NCBI GenBank assembly: GCA_008694505.1 | Contig: VZDJ01000033.1 | Span: 3,373,745 to 3,437,744 of the forward strand | Reading direction: 5' to 3' | Length of the DNA: 64,000 nt | DNA from: Cyanoderma ruficeps | Lineage: Eukaryota; Chordata; Aves; Passeriformes; Timaliidae | Shown: positions 21,961-34,839 of the stretch, one piece after another | Position numbering within the stretch: the first letter of the stretch is position 1 | Layout: each line of letters opens with the position of its first letter | Notes under the pieces: model-generated | The model's input: the letters and a program-made list of their open reading frames with translations, nothing else | The model's database searches: none | What the model was told of the DNA's origin: nothing | Made by a program: the position numbers and the translations under genes

Positions 21961-24900
21961 CAAATTGCTGAATTTCCCCTCACAAGTTCATACAAACTAA
22001 AAAAAAAATATATATAGCAAAAAGAGTGAGAAATTTTGCTTTCATAGAAAAGGTAAAATCTGACCTCAAGGTCACAAATAATGACTCTTGAAGAATATAG
22101 ATGCTGAATATGACCTGTTTCAGACCTTTGTACTTCTCACCTCCCTGTGCAGTGAAGCACACACTGCAGTTTGGGTCACTTGCCCAGTGCCAGCAGCAGC
22201 CAGATAAATCACAGCCCCAGGCAGCATTGCTTGTCATTCCAGTTTCACTGCAAATCTTATGGCCCTTTGAGCCCAGGAACTGTTAAATACCTTGCCCTGG
22301 ATTTTATAAGTGGTGTGCAGAAAAGAGGCAGAGATGATGATACCTGTGCTGCTGATTGCACTGTCATTGTGGGGAATTAATCTCTGCCTGGCTCTGAGCC
22401 TTCCAAAGGAGCACTCTGCCTTTGCTCTGCACCTGCCCCAGCTGTACCTGCATCTGCCTCCATGGGATCCAGGTTGGCCCCGCAAACCCTGCAGGTCTGG
22501 GGGAGCCAGGGGGGGTGCAGGGCTGCTGGCAGTCATGGCAGGAACAGGATCCAGCAGTGTGTCTGCCCAGCTGTGGACATTTAGCTGCCTGGTGATTGTC
22601 CAAAGCGATGGGTTTCCACAGAGTTCCTCACCATGATGAGCTGTTGTGTTTTTCAGTTGGAGCAATCACCACTGATTTTTGTGCTGTGGAGGAGACTCTT
22701 AGACTGACAGTCTGGGACTTGAGTGCTCAGGCTGGAGCCTGGTCTAGATACACAGGAAATTCTGCTTTGCTTGAGGCTGTGTGGTTACATCAGCTCTGCC
22801 TGAGCTGCTGTGGGCAGCAGCTTGGTCCTAGCAGCCCACGGGGCCTGGATTGTGCTGCTGACAGACTCCATGGAGAGGGTTATCCCACAGTCTGGGACAC
22901 AGCCAAGGGCATGTTTCAGGCCTGGCACAGATCCTATTAGCTGCTGGCATTGCTTGCAGTCTGTGGGCTGTTGGTTGGGCAGTCCCACCACAGAGATTTT
23001 TGGCAGTGGCACTCCCAGGTTTCTGCAGGATGTGTGACCTGACCAGCGAAGGAGTTGAAGTTTTCCCTCCAGGGTCTGTTTGGAGTCACAGAGGGAAGTT
23101 TGTGTAGTCCCCACTTCCTCCAGGACACTTGGAGAGGCCTTGGTGGCCGTGCTGCCTGTCCCACAGGATGTGCCTGTGCTGGCAGGGGTGGAAGGATGAA
23201 TGCTCACAGCATGGATTTCCCATGTTTGCTGAGCCAGGTATTCCCATGAGTAAAAAACAGGCTGGGTGCATACCCACAGCCCAGCAGAACGGACTGTGGG
23301 TACAGAAACTGGTCAGAAGAAGATTGTTTCTTAGAACAGATTCAACTGAAAATCTGAGCCAATGTCTCTTTTCGGTAGCTCCTTCTCTGTTTCAGTATCG
23401 ATACTTTCTTTTAGTTCTCAATATTTTGCTTTTTTATAGTTTTTTCCCTGTTTTTAGATAAAGAACTCAATTTATTTGGAAGATTTGAAACACTGTTTGT
23501 TCACTTACTGTTACATCTAGCGCCAGAATTTTCCTTCCTGCATTCCCACTTTTTTTTTTCCTGTAGAGAGATGGCCTGAGTGTTTGAGGCAGGTCCAAAT
23601 GCAAAATCAATAAAAGCTCATTGCTGTACGTGTCATGGTATTAGAGCTCAGCAAGTGAGACTCTGCTGGGCCAGGAGCTTGCCTCCAGCCCCTTATCAGA
23701 CACTCACCATGCTCTGGGCTTTGCAGCCACAGCACAAAGAGAGGAATGATGTTCTGCTGATCCTAAGCAGCACTGAAATTAACACTGCTCTGTAATTTAG
23801 GTGTTTTACCAGCAAGTCACAATACTAATCTTCCTCTTTTCCTTCTGAAAATTAAACAAACCAGACTTTGGAAACCTTTTCTGTAAGGATTTTGCTCATT
23901 GACTATGAGGTGGGATACCTAATAGTATCATTCATTAATTATTATTATTAAGACAAGTGTGTGTTGCCTCTTCGCAGTTCCTCAGTACCGAGTGCTTGAG
24001 GTTTGTGGGCTTTTTTCTTCTCTTTAGCTTTCCAGTTTCTTTTGGAAAAGTAATGTAAAAGAGAGACCTCCTTGTGTTTGGATTGTTTTTCTCCATTCCT
24101 TAAGTCTGCAGGCTTTATTTTGGGGTCATTTTTGAGTCTAAGAGATGAATTTTGAAGGTTGTGAACTTTGCAGCTTACTAGGAAATCCTCTTCTGTAGCC
24201 AACAGAGCCATGATTCATTATCTTTCCTGCAGTTCTTTCTGGAAGGGGAAAATACATACATTGGTTGGGGAAACTGGATCCTGGCAATGAGAATAGGAAG
24301 CTTAAAAAATTAAAACAGACATAGGCACTGTAGTATCAAGATTAAATAATTTGTCTTTTACTTCATTTCTAATTCCCCATATATTAGTGGAGTTTTTACA
24401 TATTCAAAGAGGCTTTTACATTTGGAGTGTGGGTTTTGACATTTGGGACATTCTTCGCAAGAAACAGGTTTCTATGTCTAGAATTTCTTCCCATGAAATA
24501 GACATTCTTCAAGAAATAGGCAGCAGCAGCTTCAGACACGCACACTGACCCTTGCCTAGGATTTCATATACTCACTGCTCCAGGTCTGGGGGGATAACGT
24601 GGTGCCTAGAAAATGGTGCATGAAGAATGAATGTCAGTTACAGAACAGAAGTTGGATAAATAGGATAGGGGGAGGTGGGTTTTTATGACACCATCTGCCT
24701 CTGTGATCTGGAGCCTCAGTGTAAAACCATGGCTTGAGCTCTGTACTAAAGGTTAACAAAAGCCTTTAAATAGGGTAACTAATGGGTCAAACATATCTTC
24801 ACTTGTTAGGTTAAGACCCACAAGTCATCGTTTGTAAGAAGGTGGGGAGTGGGTTGGTCACTGGAGAGGAAAGACATTAAATTAAATGTGCTGAAGCAGC

Positions 24901-27059
24901 CACATGGGACCCCTTAATAGTTTCTGAGTATTTTCTTAATGAAATGTAGCCTAATGCAATCCCACCCTCCCAGCCTGACAAACGTCAACTCTGGCCTTCT
25001 GAAGGCTCTCATGTCACTGCTGCCTTTTAAATGATTCTGTGCACTCTCCACTCTCTGCTGCTTTCTGTCACTTACAGCTCCTGGTTTTTGACATAAACAA
25101 GGGAATATGTTAGTGGGAAGCTGGGACTGTCAGGCCTTTCAGTTTTGCTCTTCACCTTGTTGCTTGCTTATAACAAAAAAGTAAGATATATTCAAGTGGG
25201 GGTTGTAGAGAGACCAGTGGTACATTAAAACCAGGCAGTAAAAGTGAGGGGGGGAAACATCTGTGGAGTATGAAATATGAATGGGGATGTGAGCCTCTGG
25301 AGGTCATGCTTGAATAGACTGTTGTAGGAGGTGGATGCATGGAGCCTCAGCACTGGGTTCATCTGCTGGTCAGGACTCAGAGACACCATTGCTCTTTTGG
25401 GAACAGGGAGTAGAACTGGGTCAAACGCAGGTACCTGATTCATTTAAGAGCCATTTTAGAAAAAAAACGTGGATCTTAGGCATGTCTTTTTAGCAAGATC
25501 AAAGGCCACAAACCCTCCAAATAATTTTTATGAGTGTGTGTTAAAGCACAGCTACAGCAACATTGCAACTGACCATTCCTCATCAGTATCATCCTCAGGG
25601 ATGAAATGCTAGACCCTCTCCTCTAACAGCTCAGGTCTGGTTTCTGTCAGGAAGGGGATTTAGTAGGTACTTCTGAAACCTCCCCCAGAAGAGTTTGTCC
25701 TTCAACCCTTCTCAGTTTCTGTGCAGGAACTCTCATTTTTCCTGCTTTCTGTTTGGTGGGGAAGGAGCAATCCTCTTCAGCCCTAGAGGTGGATTGGACT
25801 GGGGATTCCTGCACACAGCTCATCCCAGAACCTATTCATCATTTGGGGAACACTTATATGTTACTTTTAATGCTTCTACGTCTCAGGGACGTTGCAAAAT
25901 ATTTTTCTGCAAGTTGGCTCTTTCTGTAGCTGCCTTCAGCTTCTGTTAACGGTGTGCTCAGTGGATGTTCCTCCTGTTGCCTGGGCTAAATGCTAAAAGA
26001 TCCAAACACTTAGATCTCCTCATATTTTCTCCCTTCACACCAGTGAAGCACCTCTGCTTCTGGAGTCTCTGTGATACTTCTGGTCTCCAAGGCAATGTTA
26101 GATGGAAGCATTGCTCTGCTCTGTGGGTCTGCCCATCACTGGCAGAGGAGCTGCCGAGTTCCTTGGGCAGAGCAGTCTGCTGTGGGTACCACAGAGGGAG
26201 CCCCCTGTTTAACAGCTGAGCAGGCAAGGAGCAGGGGAGAGGGTGTATTATCACCATGCTTTGCTTCTGGCTGCTGAGGTGCAGAGTTTAAATGGCTTGT
26301 CAAATGTCTGCAGCAGTGAGGTAGTAGGTTTTCTGCTTTTCTCTGCAGTCAGTCTTTTCTTTCATTGAATTATAATTGTTTTGAGGTAAAGACACTTTTA
26401 GTTCTGGCCAACAGGTTTTTAGGAATGAGAAGATTTTGACTTTCTTCTTAGAAGTATTTGGGAAGGAGACAGAATCTGATGGTATTACTGAGGTAGGAGC
26501 TGGGCTCAACAGTGCAAGGGAAGCTGGTTGGAACTGAGATGCGACAGAAAAAGTGAAGGTGACAAACATATCTGAAGTATTTCTCATTATCACATAAGGA
26601 CGTGTGGAAGGTCAAAAAATCTGTTACCTCAACCTAAATGTGTCTGGAAGTGAATCTAAACAGATGTGTCCCACTACATCAGTCTCCATAGTTCCCCTCA
26701 TGCTATTGCTCTCCTGATCTACTTTACTTTTATGTTAATTGTGCATGTGGAAAATGAATGTATTTGCCTAGGCGAGTTCCTTTCTGGAAGCTAATCCTTA
26801 CTAACATTGATAAGGATTGTCCAACAAAGCCTGCTGAGTCCTCAAACAATAAAGAGAGCACTTGCAAACCTATGAAATGGATAGGGAGGTTTAAAATAAC
26901 TCTCCTGCCCTGCTGTGTGCTTCAGCTATTGTCTGACTTAAATTCTAGCGAGAACTGCTCAAAACCATCCTTTCCTTAAGGGCTCTGCTAATCAACATAA
27001 TCTGCTTTGTGAAACAGGACTGGTAGTCTAATAGATGTGTCTGTATAGAAGAAAACTCT
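21961..27059. other. Noncoding block, nothing recognised
   Basis: About 5 kb without a recognised gene or transposon. The overlapping frames of 60-143 codons at 22.2-23.5 kb lie on both strands in GC-richer sequence and have no shared domain. A TA-rich run is at 22000-22016 and an ATT repeat at about 23936-23950. Confidence 0.45.
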
Positions 27060-27831
27060 GGTAGTGGAAGAGAATTTCCTACCCTAGTTGGCATCTCAGC
27101 AAAGAGGCGTGAAAGTGACTTGGTGTGGAATCAGAGGTTTATATCCTGTGATGGTGGTTCTGTCCAGGCAGGGCCCTGCAATGGTGGAGACACTCACAGT
27201 GCCCAACTTAGAGCAAAGCTGTCCAAGCTGGCACCACTTCAGAGTAAAAACAGCCTGTGGAGACACAGACAGTGCTGTGGTCTGTAGGAGAAGGGAATAC
27301 AGGTGACCCCACCCCGATGAGTCACAACTATATCAAATAAGGATGAATGGGACTAAGGGGAGTGGGTTAGCTGGTGAAGGATCATGGGGGAGGAACCCTG
27401 AGGTAGAAGGAACAAGAGGATCATGAAGAAGAAGGACTGTGGGGAGAGAGAATCACAGCTGTGAGGTCAGTCTGGGTTTGCAGTCAGAGCCTGTTGTTGG
27501 AACCTGCAGTCACAGTCTAGCCAGGTAAAAGCTGCAGTCACAGTCTGCACACCAATCCCTGCAGTCACAGCCTGCACACTGAGCCCTGCAGTCACAGCCT
27601 GCACACTAACCCCTGCGGTCACAGTCTCACCCCAATCCCTGCAGTCAGAGTCCAGCAGGAAATAACCAGCAGTCAGAGGCTGCAAGGGAAACCCACAGCA
27701 GGAGCTGCTGCAGCCAGAGTCAGTGAATGGTTGGAGTCAGGATGGCTGAGCTGTAGAGAGGAATAAACCAGGAACCTTTTCATGCTGTGGTAAACAAGAA
27801 GTCTGTCTCAGCTCATTTCTACCCTCTAACA
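27060..27831 (+). mobile_element. Possible LTR containing a minisatellite
   Basis: The right end has an AATAAA at about 27762-27767, then a short U5-like tail ending CCCTCTAACA at 27831, which is the usual shape of an LTR 3' end on the plus strand. A TATA-like TATATC segment is near 27329. A 27-bp minisatellite sits between them. I cannot fix the 5' boundary and recall no exact family, so both extent and identity are tentative. Confidence 0.4.
27479..27686. repeat. Minisatellite, about 27-bp unit, about 8 copies
   Basis: Successive units of 26-29 bp each begin with TGCAGTCACAG or a close variant (TGCAGTCAGAG, TGCGGTCACAG). The two most similar central units read TGCAGTCACAGCCTGCACAC followed by a variable tail. 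On the minus strand the period gives a 9-residue peptide repeat, which explains the open frame there. That frame is not regarded as a gene. Confidence 0.9.
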
Positions 27832-30139
27832 AGAGGGCTACTGCAACAGTGATCCAGCAGAATCCCTGTGAATACTTCTCAGAAAGCTAAATGCCACTTG
27901 TTGAAAGACTTGGAATCTACTGCAGTGGAAAGAATGTGTGTCAGTGTCTGAGCACTTTCTCCCTGCAGAGTGTGTGTGCAGCACAAGGCCTGCAGGCGTA
28001 GCAGAATCAGTGTGCTGAGGGCCCGTGCCCAGGAACCCAGCAAAGAGGAGCAGAATTAGTTCAGTTTCTTTAAAAGGTATCTTCCAAGGTGGAGCTTCCC
28101 CCTGTGCTGCTGCTTTGAGGCTTTTGTGTCTTCTCCCACCTGTGAGAGTCCCTGCAACAGCTGCAGAATGTGGATTTCCATATCCCCCCATCAGACTCAG
28201 CTGTGTCCTGGAAAGATCCATCTCTGTGTTTTCCCTCAGGAGAAGCTCATTCTTTGATTGCACGTGCTGTCCCACCCAGAGCTGGCTCTAGCTAGGGACA
28301 TTAATAATAAATAATGTCTCTAGAGGGGCCTTTCAAGCTGGGCCCCCTCTGTTTGGTCCTGTTTTGGTGATGGAAAGGTGAAAGGCCAGGGAATTCATCC
28401 ATTTAAGGATTATCTTAGGAAAGATAATATATCAAGTAATTAAATAACTGCCCCCACAAGGGTTTCATGGGTAACAAGCAGTGCTCAAAGCTGATGTTCC
28501 AGTAAAAATTACATGCAGGTATGCTGCACTCATAACCTGCTTAGGGCAGGTGAAAGCCCTTGAGGTTATGGTGAGGGAATGAAATTGTAATTCTGGCCTC
28601 TTTTATTCCTAAGTGTGGGTGGAAGTCATAGATCTGAGTGCAGTCATAACTGGGTACGTGTGCAAACCCCATCTTAAACCCTTGAGCTTGTTTTAAAGCT
28701 AATCCATTTGTGCTTAATTTACAAACAGCTGGTTGATTTAAGGGGATTTTCGTTCTGGAGTAAACAAGAAGGACATTTACACAGGGAGTAAACTATCACA
28801 CTGTAAATTCCCCTCGCAATTGTTGTAGCTATTTGTTTGTATTAGATCTTAACTTCCCCAGTGCAAAGCTAATCCTTCTTGATCCTGTAGTGAAGTCATG
28901 ATCCTGTGTTTGATGTCACCATCTGTTGCCATAGAAGCAACTGTGATGTTGCAAATTAAACTTTGTGACTTCATGGCAAGGTAAAAGCACGTCTTCAGCT
29001 GTTTGCAGAAGTGGTCAGGGATATTTCCATGAAGTGTATGGAAAATATGCCAGTTTAGATTTTGTCTAAATACAGTTCTTGTAAAGTTTATGGACAGGAA
29101 GAGGTTGGAATTATATACTGTATGAAAGCAGGAGAAAAAAGAATCCAGGGTATCAGATTTGAGCTTTGAAAAAAAAAAATTCTGGCAAGTAATTCATCCT
29201 TGGCAGGAGCCCTGCTGTTAAAAGGTTAGTATGGGTACAAACAGGATCGAAATAGAAACAGTTTAAAACTCAAAGCACTGTACAAATATCTCCTGTCTGT
29301 AGAGAAAAGCTCTCATGATCTCACCTGGCTGTGTGCAACACTGAAATTGGCAGCTGAAGTCATTGTCACATAAAACATCCAGTCAAGCGTTACAGAAGCT
29401 TGAACAGGAGTATGATGTTATTTTTTTTAAGTTGCTTAGGAAGTTAAGCCTGGATCACTTTTAGGTGTCTGACCCAATCTGAGAAAAAAATTCCTTTTCC
29501 TAAATTAGAAGGATTTTTTTTTTTTTCTCCCCAAGGGCAAAAAGGAGGAGGAAAGGTGAGTGGGCTCGTTGGTGCAGGGACAGCAAGAGTGACACAGCTG
29601 CACAAGGAGATGCAAAGGGCCGAGTGCTCCTCAGAGCCCCTGCCCAGCCCTTCTGCCAGCAAGAAGAGGCTTCAGAGGATGTGAGGCTAAATGTAGAAGT
29701 TTTTCTTTCCCTTTTTACGTACAGAAGAGAGGGGGATAGTATCTTATTTTTTTTCCCCACTTTCTGCTAAGGGAAGAAAGCTGCCAAGTCCTGAATTAGG
29801 AACTTATTTATTTTTAATTGGAGCTTTCTCTTTCCTGGCCTCAGCCATTTTCTTTAAATTTCCTAGCTATTTCTCTCTTAAGAATGAACAGCCAACTTCA
29901 GTATCTTTGAATACTATATCTTTGAGTAACGAAGACTAAAAATTACTTGAATAATTTTTTTAAGGGAAGACACTAATTTTGAGTTCTCCTGCTGTGTCTC
30001 TCTCCATCTCTGAATATCTCCAAGGGAGTAAAAAGTAACATCCAGGGACCCCCAGAAGAATTAGGTTCACTTTAAACGCGACACATGCTCTGTGTCCCTG
30101 GGGCAGGCACTTCATTTTGCAGTGTTTCAGACTTTTATG
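27832..30139. other. Noncoding block with a short hairpin
   Basis: A 12-bp stem with one G-T pair (28292-28303 with 28312-28323, 8-nt loop) lies in otherwise unique sequence. The block also contains A-rich and T-rich runs near 29167 and 29512-29527. No gene is recognised. Confidence 0.5.
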
Positions 30140-30460
30140 ACATGATGATTGATTTTGTAGAGGTGAAGTTGCTTAAGTCATTAGTTAAAAAGCCTGATAA
30201 AGCCGCACAACGATATTAAGCTGTTATCAATCATCAGTGTCTCTTTGTTCTCCCCCAACCTTTACCCCACATTTCAAAGCCGGGGAGCGAGACAGGCAGG
30301 AGGCTGCCTCACTTTCAGCCTGTCAGGGTTTTTATGAGATCCTGGCTCTCTTGGCAGGCCCTCTGCTGAAGGCCAGGTTTGCACCAGATGATTAATGGGG
30401 AGCAGCGTGCTCCAGCTGACAGCTCCTGCTCTGCAGCTGGCAGCCTGAGCCCTGCACCAG
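30140..30460. promoter_or_regulatory. Candidate conserved noncoding element
   Basis: A repeat-free stretch with retained CpGs (30203-30212, 30282-30289), a TTATCAATCATCA segment at about 30224-30236, and ATTA cores at 30180 and 30391. These are common features of developmental enhancers. The inference comes from composition and motif density only. Confidence 0.3.
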
Positions 30461-30480
30461 CCAGCCAGGCCCTGCTGGAG

Positions 30481-30577
30481 CCCTGCCCTGTCCCCCTGCC
30501 CTGTCCCCACTGCCCTGCCCTGTCCCCTTGCCCCATGCCCCTTTTCCCTGTCCCCCTTTTCCCTGCCCCACTCCCAC
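30481..30577 (-). repeat. C-rich tract, G-quadruplex potential on minus strand
   Basis: Imperfect repeats of CCCTGTCCCC and CCCTGCC fill about 97 bases. On the minus strand this gives more than eight runs of three or more G separated by short loops, which satisfies the usual G-quadruplex pattern many times over. The Gly/Gln/Asp-rich frames across it on the minus strand come from the repeat. Confidence 0.88.
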
Positions 30578-31599
30578 CTGTGTGGTGGGTGACAGCCTGC
30601 AGTTGGAAACTGGAAATGTTTCAGGCTTTTCCCTTTCCCCCCTGTGTCCCCCTCCCTCCGGTGGGGTTTAACTGGTTCTTGGAACTCTCTTCAGTGTTCA
30701 AATGAATGGCAGCTCAAATCCTGTGGGAAATTCAGAGCTACCCAGTGCACACACACAACTGGTTCTTGCCCTTGGTTGTAGGGGCTTCTCCCAGTTTTTT
30801 GTTGTGTTTTTTTTTTTTTAATGTGTTCTCTCTGAACCACAGAGGTACTTTTCCTGATTTTTAGTACTTGATTTCCTTTGTCATTTCTACCACCAGTGTC
30901 CTAGGGGTTGGCCCTTTCATTCTGAATTCCCTTTTTACCATTGCCATGTGCACCTGCAGACCAGGGGAAACCCTTTATTACAAGCTTCATGTTGGATTGT
31001 GGTTGGGAGTATTGTTCAGGTTATCATCATAAGAACAGAAGTATGTTGTGTGGATAGGATTTTCCAGCCTGGATAAGCTTGTGTCCTGATGGTAGGACTA
31101 ATGAGGGGATAGTGCAAGGTACAGGTGGATAACAGCTTATGGAAAATTATCAGGTCACAGAGCTGAGAACAGTAAAACTGTGCTTGATGTCTCCTACATG
31201 TATTAAGATTCCTGATTTTCAGCCAGCCAACCAAGGCTGCTAAATGCTTCAGACAGCTTACTCTGGCAATACTGTTGTAGTACACTTAATTTAGAGTGTG
31301 GGGGAATACAGATTTTTTTTTTCTCTAGGTTTATGTTGTGATTTTTCTTAGTTTTTATAATGTAAGAGCATTCTGAAAGTAAGGTCCTTTCTGTACACAA
31401 ACACAACAGAACAAATCTATAAGCATGTTGGAAGGACCTGTCATACTTTTGTTTTTTCTTCTAGAGGCCTTTTCCTACATCAGCTCCACTGAATGGGTTC
31501 TTCAATGGTACACAGATACTGTGCTAAAACCTAATCTAAATCTGTTTTGACTGAGTTCTGTTTGGCTTTTTGCAGTGGTATTTATTAATGATGTATCAT
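30578..31599. other. Noncoding block, nothing recognised
   Basis: Unique-looking sequence with T-rich runs near 30807-30820 and 31312-31322. No gene or repeat family is recognised. Confidence 0.45.
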
Positions 31600-32115
31600 G
31601 TCAGACCACAAAAGTCCACCTAGCCCCCATATCAAACAACAGCTAGACTGAAATTCTGCAAAATAGCACCAGGATAGGGCAAGAATATAATTACCAGAGT
31701 GATGTTCCATCCTCAAGGACTTCCCTGAGTCAGAGGTGACACCTTCAGCTATTATTTCCATTCATTTTTCCAGTTTCTTTCTGAACCTGTGTTCCTCTCA
31801 GCATTTCCAGTGTTCAGTGAAGATGAGTTTCACAGAACTGTGTGAAGAAACACTTCCTTGGCCACTTGTGGATTGCCCACCTGCAATTTCATGTGCTGCC
31901 CCCTTTGCTGTCCCAGAAGGTGCAGTGGACACCAGATCTCCAGGAATCTGCTCTGTGTCACAGCATTCCATAGCCCTCGTCCATGTGTCTGCTTAATCAT
32001 TTCTATTTCAGGCTGAAGGGTTTTTTTCTAGTTCAGGTGCCTCCTTTTCCATATGGTAGGAAAACACAATCTTGTGATGTCTGTGCATCCATCATACTTG
32101 TCAATCTCATATTTG
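31600..32115 (-). mobile_element. Ancient CR1/L3-type LINE 3' fragment, antisense
   Basis: The order of landmarks matches an old amniote interspersed repeat that I know from reptile and bird genomes, read antisense. They are a GTCCACCTAGCCC start, GAACCTGTG, a GTTTCACAGAACTGTGTGAAG block, AACACTTCCTT, a CTGCAATTTCATGTGCTGCC block, a CATAGCCCTCGT segment, and a CAGGCTGAAGGG then CTCCTTTTCCATATGG segment. Divergence is high with several indels. In that reading the LINE sense strand is the minus strand. Confidence 0.6.
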
Positions 32116-32659
32116 CTTTTCTGTCCCTAATTCTTGTCACTCTCCTTGCTTTCAGACAGTTAGGGAGCACTCAGCTGGCATTTTTATTCAGCAGTCTCAT
32201 TAACTCCCAAAGCTGGATTCTGAAATGACCAATTTATAGCCCATCACTGCATGTGCTCAGTTAGGGTTACACTCTGGGTGCCTGATTTAATGTTTTTCTG
32301 CCTAGGTTTCATCTGCCTTTTTATTCCTCACAGGTGTAGCAAGATCTTTCTTCAACTCTTGGAAATACTCTGTCTTTCCTGTCTTGATACACTGGCACCT
32401 TTGACCTTGGTGTTTACTAATCACATATTTTCATATTGGCTGGGAATATGTTGCCTGGGAGAGACTCCAGCACAGCTCTGTGTGCAGTTTTCTTGTGCCT
32501 TTGTGCTCCTAAGAAAAGCAACCGTTTGTTATCTGTGTGTAAAGCAGTTATCCTTCCTCTTCTCCACCCGCTGAAACCTCTTTTTTGAGACAGATTTTCT
32601 TCTGGATCTGCACTTTTTTGCTTAGAAAACAGAGTTGCCCAGCAACACAGGTGAGACTC

Positions 32660-32885
32660 TCAGAATTCACTGAAAGGGTTGGGGTTGGAAGGGACCTTAA
32701 AGCCCATCCAGTGCCAACCCCTGCCATGGGCAGGATCATGCACATGGGCATGATCCCAGGGTGCTCCAAGCCCTGTCCAACCTGGCCTTGGACACTTCCA
32801 GGGGCAGCTGCAGCTTCTCTGGGCAACGTGTGCCAGGGCCTGCCCACCCTCACAGTGGAGGATTTCTTCCCTATCTACCTTTTTT
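32660..32885 (-). mobile_element. CR1 LINE 3' fragment, antisense
   Basis: GGTTGGAAGGGACCTTAAAG near 32684 followed by CCAACCCCTGCCATGGGCAGG, CCAACCTGGCCTTGGACACT and CTTCTCTGGGCAAC is the diagnostic antisense CR1 3' region of birds. Only about 225 bp remain, which is usual 5' truncation. A perfect inverted repeat (32733-32741 with 32748-32756) replaces the expected sequence after the GGGCAGG motif. Confidence 0.93.
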
Positions 32886-34839
32886 CAGCTCCAGAATGAG
32901 TTTTAAGATTATTTTCCAGGCATGGAGGCAGAGAAAGGATTAACTTCGTTGCTCAAATGCTATTTTCAAATAGGGAAGTTTTTAGTTTATCAAGCATGAA
33001 AGCAAGTCTAAAGAAGAGGTGAAAAATATCTGTTTCTCCTACTGATGCTTTACAGGTTGCCTGTGCTTTATCTGCTGTTTGTACATCACATAAATCCATT
33101 TGCCACATAAGTAGATTGGAGAATGCCAACTTGGATCAAAATACTCCACGAAATTTAATTTAAACTCCCAGGAATGGATAATGTTCACTAAAGGTGCAGT
33201 AAAAAACCCAAATACTTAGAGCTAAAAGTATTGAGATTTCCTCAAGCTTCTCAAGGAGTTTATGATCCTCTTGATTTCAGCCCCAGTACGCACACACATG
33301 CTGGCTGGCTGTGCAGAGCTGCTCAGAAATAAAGCTGATCAGTAGCTCATGGCTAAAAAATAATGCCAGTGTTCACTATGGACAGAGCTGTTTTCCAACC
33401 CATTTTACTTCTGATTTCAGCAAACATGACATTGTTGATTCACAGAGTAGTTTGGATAAGCAGTTATTTTAAAATAGCCTATTTGAATTATTTTCTCTTT
33501 GGAATTGGGAGTGAGTGAGTGAGTTTCTTGCAAGTCAGGTGGTGGTGGTGCTCTGCTCTGATTGCATGATTTAAATTTCTAAAGGGAGGAAATGAACAAC
33601 TGAGAATAATGACCATCAAGGTAATAATGGGGATTCTTGTTCTTACACAAACACCCTTTCAGCTCTGGAGAAAGGAGCCATTTCCCTAACATTTGTGGAA
33701 ACAAAAAAGATGGTTCAGTTGAACATTCATGAATAATAATAAGGCATGAATATTGTCTGTAACAGCTGTTGGGTGAGCACTGACATGTAAAGCAGTGTTT
33801 TGAAGAGTTCACTTCTTTGTTCAAGAGCATGAAGTTTTTGAAAAAATAAAACCATTGAAATCATAAAGCTGTGGTGTCCAGCAGCAAAGACCAAAACTGG
33901 GGGAGCATTGGAGGGTTTTGATATTTCCTTCATTTGGTATTTCCTTCATTTCTGCACTGTCTGGGACACACCTGCACAGGTGCCTGGCTGGTGTCAGTAG
34001 CACATAGACCTCTGCATGGATTCCTGTCAGTGAAGCTCTGAAAGCAAGGAGGAACCTTTGTAAAATACGTGCAGTTCCTGGCTGGTGGGCTCGTTCTCAG
34101 AGAACAGCTGACCAAACTGGCTCTGGTTGTAGTTCTGGTAAAGCCACGGGGTCAAGAAATGCTCAAGCACTTCTGGATGGGGTGTAAGGAATGATACAAA
34201 TCTGTGAATCATCAGTGGTCTTTTCGTTGTTGGATTTTGGTTTGGTTTCTCATGAGCACCCTTTCAAAGGAGTGAGTAGCACAAAGGCAAACAAATGGGG
34301 CTTAGTGCCAGTTTCGTTTAAGAGCACTCTGTACATGGAAAGCTGTGGTGAGTAATCAGTTTGCATGTGCATTTCATCCATGTACTCCCTTTAAATCCTG
34401 TTTTGGATGGCCCAAGTGAAAGCCCAGAGGATGCTCAAGAGCCTCTCTGTCAGAGAAGGCAGCAGAACATGCAGGCCCGCGGCTGTACTGTTCCATCTGG
34501 GCTCCGTTCCTGGAGCACAGAGCAAACCTGCTCTTTGGTGGCTGTCCAGTGCATAGATCAGGCTGGTTTTGTGAAGTTCAGGGAAGCTGAGGACTTGCAA
34601 ATGGTTTGTTTTCTGTTGGACACGGCAAAAGAGTTTCCCTCTTACAGCCACCACCTTACTTTCAGAGCAAGGCTGCAGGAACGTGTCTAACTTCGCTTGC
34701 CAGAATATTTACTCAAAGGATTGGTACAAAACAAATAATTTGGGAGCACAAAGGGAGGCTGATTTCTCCCCTCCACCCCACCATTCATGACATGGTGCAG
34801 TTCAAGCTTGTTACCTCCCCATGTAATCTGCTCATTTTC
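32886..34839. other. Noncoding block with short tandem duplications
   Basis: It holds a GAGT microsatellite (about 33508-33523), a GGT run (about 33538-33549) and a 14-15 bp duplication TATTTCCTTCATTT at about 33929-33955. No gene is recognised. Confidence 0.5.

Noticed and set aside
28924..28942. X-box-like GTTGCC...AGCAAC motif for RFX factors
   Set aside because: The half sites are five bases apart, more than the usual spacing of zero to three.
30274..30577. Minus-strand Gly/Gln/Asp repeat frames
   Set aside because: They are translations of the C-rich tandem tract and not a collagen-like or other protein.
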